NCBI GenBank assembly: GCA_036584525.1
Contig: JAZHDG010000007.1
Coordinates: 1-8,659, forward strand
DNA: 8,659 nt
Direction: 5' to 3'
DNA from: UBA6181 sp016934015
Lineage (GTDB): Bacteria > Bacillota_I > Bacilli_A > Acholeplasmatales > Acholeplasmataceae
Of this stretch, positions 7,801 to 8,659 are shown piece by piece (the stretch's first letter is position 1; every line of letters begins with the position of its first letter). The position numbers and the translations under genes are program-made. Under the pieces are notes generated by a model. The model did no database searches. It was given only the letters and a program-made list of their open reading frames with translations, and was not told where the DNA came from.

Positions 7801-7953
7801 GATCAAGCGAAGATTGAAAAGATTGTTGTGAAAACAAAAGATGGTGAAAAGATATTTAACCAGGCTTTTGTCAGTGGAAATTGGGCAAAAGACATTCGAG
7901 AACGAAATGTCATAAAAATAGATGTCTATTACAATAAGGAGGAAAATAGATGA
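4894..7953 (+). CDS. Large beta-1,3-glucan/oligoglucan phosphorylase, GH161 (or GH149) type
   Basis: This 1019-residue cytoplasmic enzyme is related to GH94 but much longer, as in GH161 and GH149, whose characterised members phosphorolyse beta-1,3-glucans and longer oligosaccharides to glucose 1-phosphate. The N-terminus carries the GIPLWAFYVNRGQLISSFG block (about 29-47). The catalytic segment is PGWNDACNG at 602-610, where W604-N605-D606 matches the GH94 W-N-D and makes D606 the likely general acid. A charged helical insert at about 670-728 precedes LPPFLEGPARYLK (764-776). SPIENSSFIATSS (874-886) and LSGSTAE (901-907) take the places of the GH94 KENGGIFCH and LTGSASW phosphate-site blocks, with no His equivalent to H682 of the GH94 protein. 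AGAGGAG at 4882-4888 is the ribosome binding site. The gene has its own promoter and operators and overlaps the lipoprotein gene by ATGA. Assignment to GH161 rather than GH149 is from memory of family features and is the less certain part. Confidence 0.82.
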   Translation: MEKYHFQLHNYQKHKPFSSFLSGIAGQKGIPLWAFYVNRGQLISSFGVKNKNGALMEFFPANAAYHYVSKIGFRTFIKLNDQVIECFKEDDLNQTLDIYEDQISITQVLKEEQVSVKVTYFTLPNERLAALIRKVEVMNHSNQPKTIEIVDGLAQILPTGIDYGGYKAVSNLLQSWMETKDTKDYIFYSLRGSTGDDAEVSEVTEGHFIHTTSTKDPYYIYDYKALFDEDTSLVTPYHFIDGSISHQKQVKVNQVPSAMVYFKFDEIASKHTETFVSMFGYVEHEDKLKGLVKRTNLQYMLDKEKENEKIHQSLTDVIETKTHFPIFDAYLKQCYLDNVLRGGYPLQLKTKDGNASYYIYSRKHGDLERDYNFFNLEPAYYSQGNGNFRDVLQNRRNDLYFFPEIKAFNVLMFASFIQDDGYNPLSIEGIEFKFDGDLKEFSKDIQTILQSPYTPGTLLMKLEDLGQEEVFHHIIESSHILYKASFGEGYWEDHFTYLYDLIESYQAIYPDMMETLLFDQNVGFYQSNAYVLPRSKKYVYTKKQTVRQYGSLKHLEDRHPWLLNQDQLVKIPLISKLVTLVANKYAHLDPYGIGLSYEANKPGWNDACNGLPGLFGSGISETIELSRLVKFLLPNMVNHPNKPIELLEDTYSFILDLQALKGQSDFEKWDERMNALESYREKRLDLKPNVIQIKINQLIKFIEQVDQTLDQALQKAKSLGEIIPTYLTFEAKDYELMKDEKGSDVIGEYGLPLVKVKEFTMRSLPPFLEGPARYLKITKSKDDAKTLYKHIKKSGLYDNKLKFYQTSVSLENESFEIGRLKAFTPGWLERESNFLHMTYKYLLGLLKSGLYDDFYEEIKTNFTCFMDPDVYGRSPIENSSFIATSSNPDIKKQGQGFVARLSGSTAEVLSMVNLMFYGKDIFKVKDGELIFEPNPRLNREFFENGVIETKLFGSIKLIYHNPLNINTYDDQAKIEKIVVKTKDGEKIFNQAFVSGNWAKDIRERNVIKIDVYYNKEENR

Positions 7954-8659
7954 AAAAAAAATTTATGATCATTATGATAATGGTCGTAGCATCACTCGCT
8001 TTATTTGCGTGTGGCAAAGAACCACTAACAGCCATTACGTTTAGTGGTGCTGATGATGTAACTGTTGATTTTGAAGCATCATTTAATGTTTTAGATGGTG
8101 TGACTGCTACAGGTAATAATGGGGTTGATTATACAGATATGATTACATATACACATGTCGCAACCACAATTATTACAGATGATGTTTTAGATACAACAGT
8201 CGCTGGCGAACATATGATTAAATATGAAGTCGAAGTTGACGGTATTCTATCACAAAAATTTAGAAAAGTAACAGTTAAACAACCTGAAGCAGTTGCTGGT
8301 GAAATGTTTGTAAATCCAGATTTCTCACAAGGTACTGTAGGTTGGACTAACAATGATGCTTACCTTATCGGCGAAGGCGGAGAACTAACACTAACAGTAG
8401 AGGAAGATGCATTAAAGGCTGAAGTTGTCGCAGGTTGGGCAGCAGTTAGACCACGTTTTGGTCAACTTAATATTCCATTTGAACAAGGTAAAACTTATAA
8501 AGTCTCTTATGATGCTAAATCAAGTGTTGAAAAGACTATTGAAGTTCAACTTGGTGAATTATTAAGTGCTGCACCATGGATTGTTGACTTTATTCCATAC
8601 ATTGTGAAACACACAATTACAACAGAATGGACAACACAATCCTTCGTATTTACAATGGA
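7950..8659 (+). CDS. Surface lipoprotein with Ig-like and CBM4/9-type domains, 3' end outside the window
   Basis: 236 codons are visible with no stop. The first 20 residues are a signal peptide (KKK, then a hydrophobic stretch) ending in a lipobox LFAC with C21 as the predicted lipidated Cys; Phe at -2 is slightly atypical. Residues about 28-110 resemble a bacterial Ig-like (DUF5011-type) domain, with the FNVLDGVTATG and TTVAGEHMIKYEV signatures. From about 118 a carbohydrate-binding module of the CBM4/9 superfamily begins (EMFVNPDFSQGTVGW), continuing to the window edge. CBM4 modules in other laminarinases bind beta-1,3-glucan. The ribosome binding site AAGGAGG (7936-7942) is near perfect with a 7-nt spacer. 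The start overlaps the GH161-like stop as ATGA. It probably continues into a catalytic domain such as GH16, acting as a surface laminarinase, or it may be only a glucan-binding protein. Confidence 0.85.
   Translation, partial: MKKKFMIIMIMVVASLALFACGKEPLTAITFSGADDVTVDFEASFNVLDGVTATGNNGVDYTDMITYTHVATTIITDDVLDTTVAGEHMIKYEVEVDGILSQKFRKVTVKQPEAVAGEMFVNPDFSQGTVGWTNNDAYLIGEGGELTLTVEEDALKAEVVAGWAAVRPRFGQLNIPFEQGKTYKVSYDAKSSVEKTIEVQLGELLSAAPWIVDFIPYIVKHTITTEWTTQSFVFTM

Noticed and set aside
8129..8353. Minus-strand open frame of 74 codons inside the lipoprotein gene.
   Set aside because: The plus strand has a signal peptide, lipobox, Ig-like and CBM signatures across this stretch, so the antisense frame is incidental.

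Overview
The window is low-GC DNA. TGA is read as a stop: the GH94, GH16 and GH161-like genes all end in TGA, and tryptophan is always TGG. This rules out the Mycoplasma/Spiroplasma code and fits an Acholeplasma-type mollicute or another low-GC Firmicute. The content points the same way, since a GH94 laminaribiose phosphorylase has been characterised from Acholeplasma laidlawii (ACL0729). Species-level assignment is inference.

Layout, all on the + strand: (1) 1-165, an intergenic region with a promoter (TTTACT / TATAAT) and a LacI-type operator just after the predicted transcription start. (2) 166-3791+, a tightly overlapping set of genes: GH94 glycoside phosphorylase, small cupin protein, GH16 beta-1,3-glucanase without a signal peptide, and a LacI-family repressor with a TTG start. 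Every junction overlaps (14, 11 and 4 nt). (3) 4811-4893, a second promoter (TTGAAA, 17 nt, TGA-TATTAT) flanked by two more operators of the same type. (4) 4894-8659+, a large 1019-residue phosphorylase of the GH161/GH149 type, followed with ATGA stop/start overlap by a lipoprotein that runs off the window end. The lipoprotein carries a bacterial Ig-like domain and a CBM4/9-type carbohydrate-binding module.

Taken together this looks like a complete locus for phosphorolytic use of beta-1,3-glucan (laminarin-type) oligosaccharides. The lipoprotein would bind, and perhaps cut, polymer at the cell surface. The cytoplasmic GH16 would shorten imported chains, the GH161-like enzyme would phosphorolyse longer chains, and the GH94 enzyme would split the final disaccharide. 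The products would be glucose 1-phosphate plus glucose. The LacI protein very probably controls both promoters through three near-identical GAAACCGATTTC-type operators. No transporter is in the window. The cupin protein is the one member whose role cannot be read from its family. The minus strand holds no convincing gene, and no intrinsic terminator was seen.
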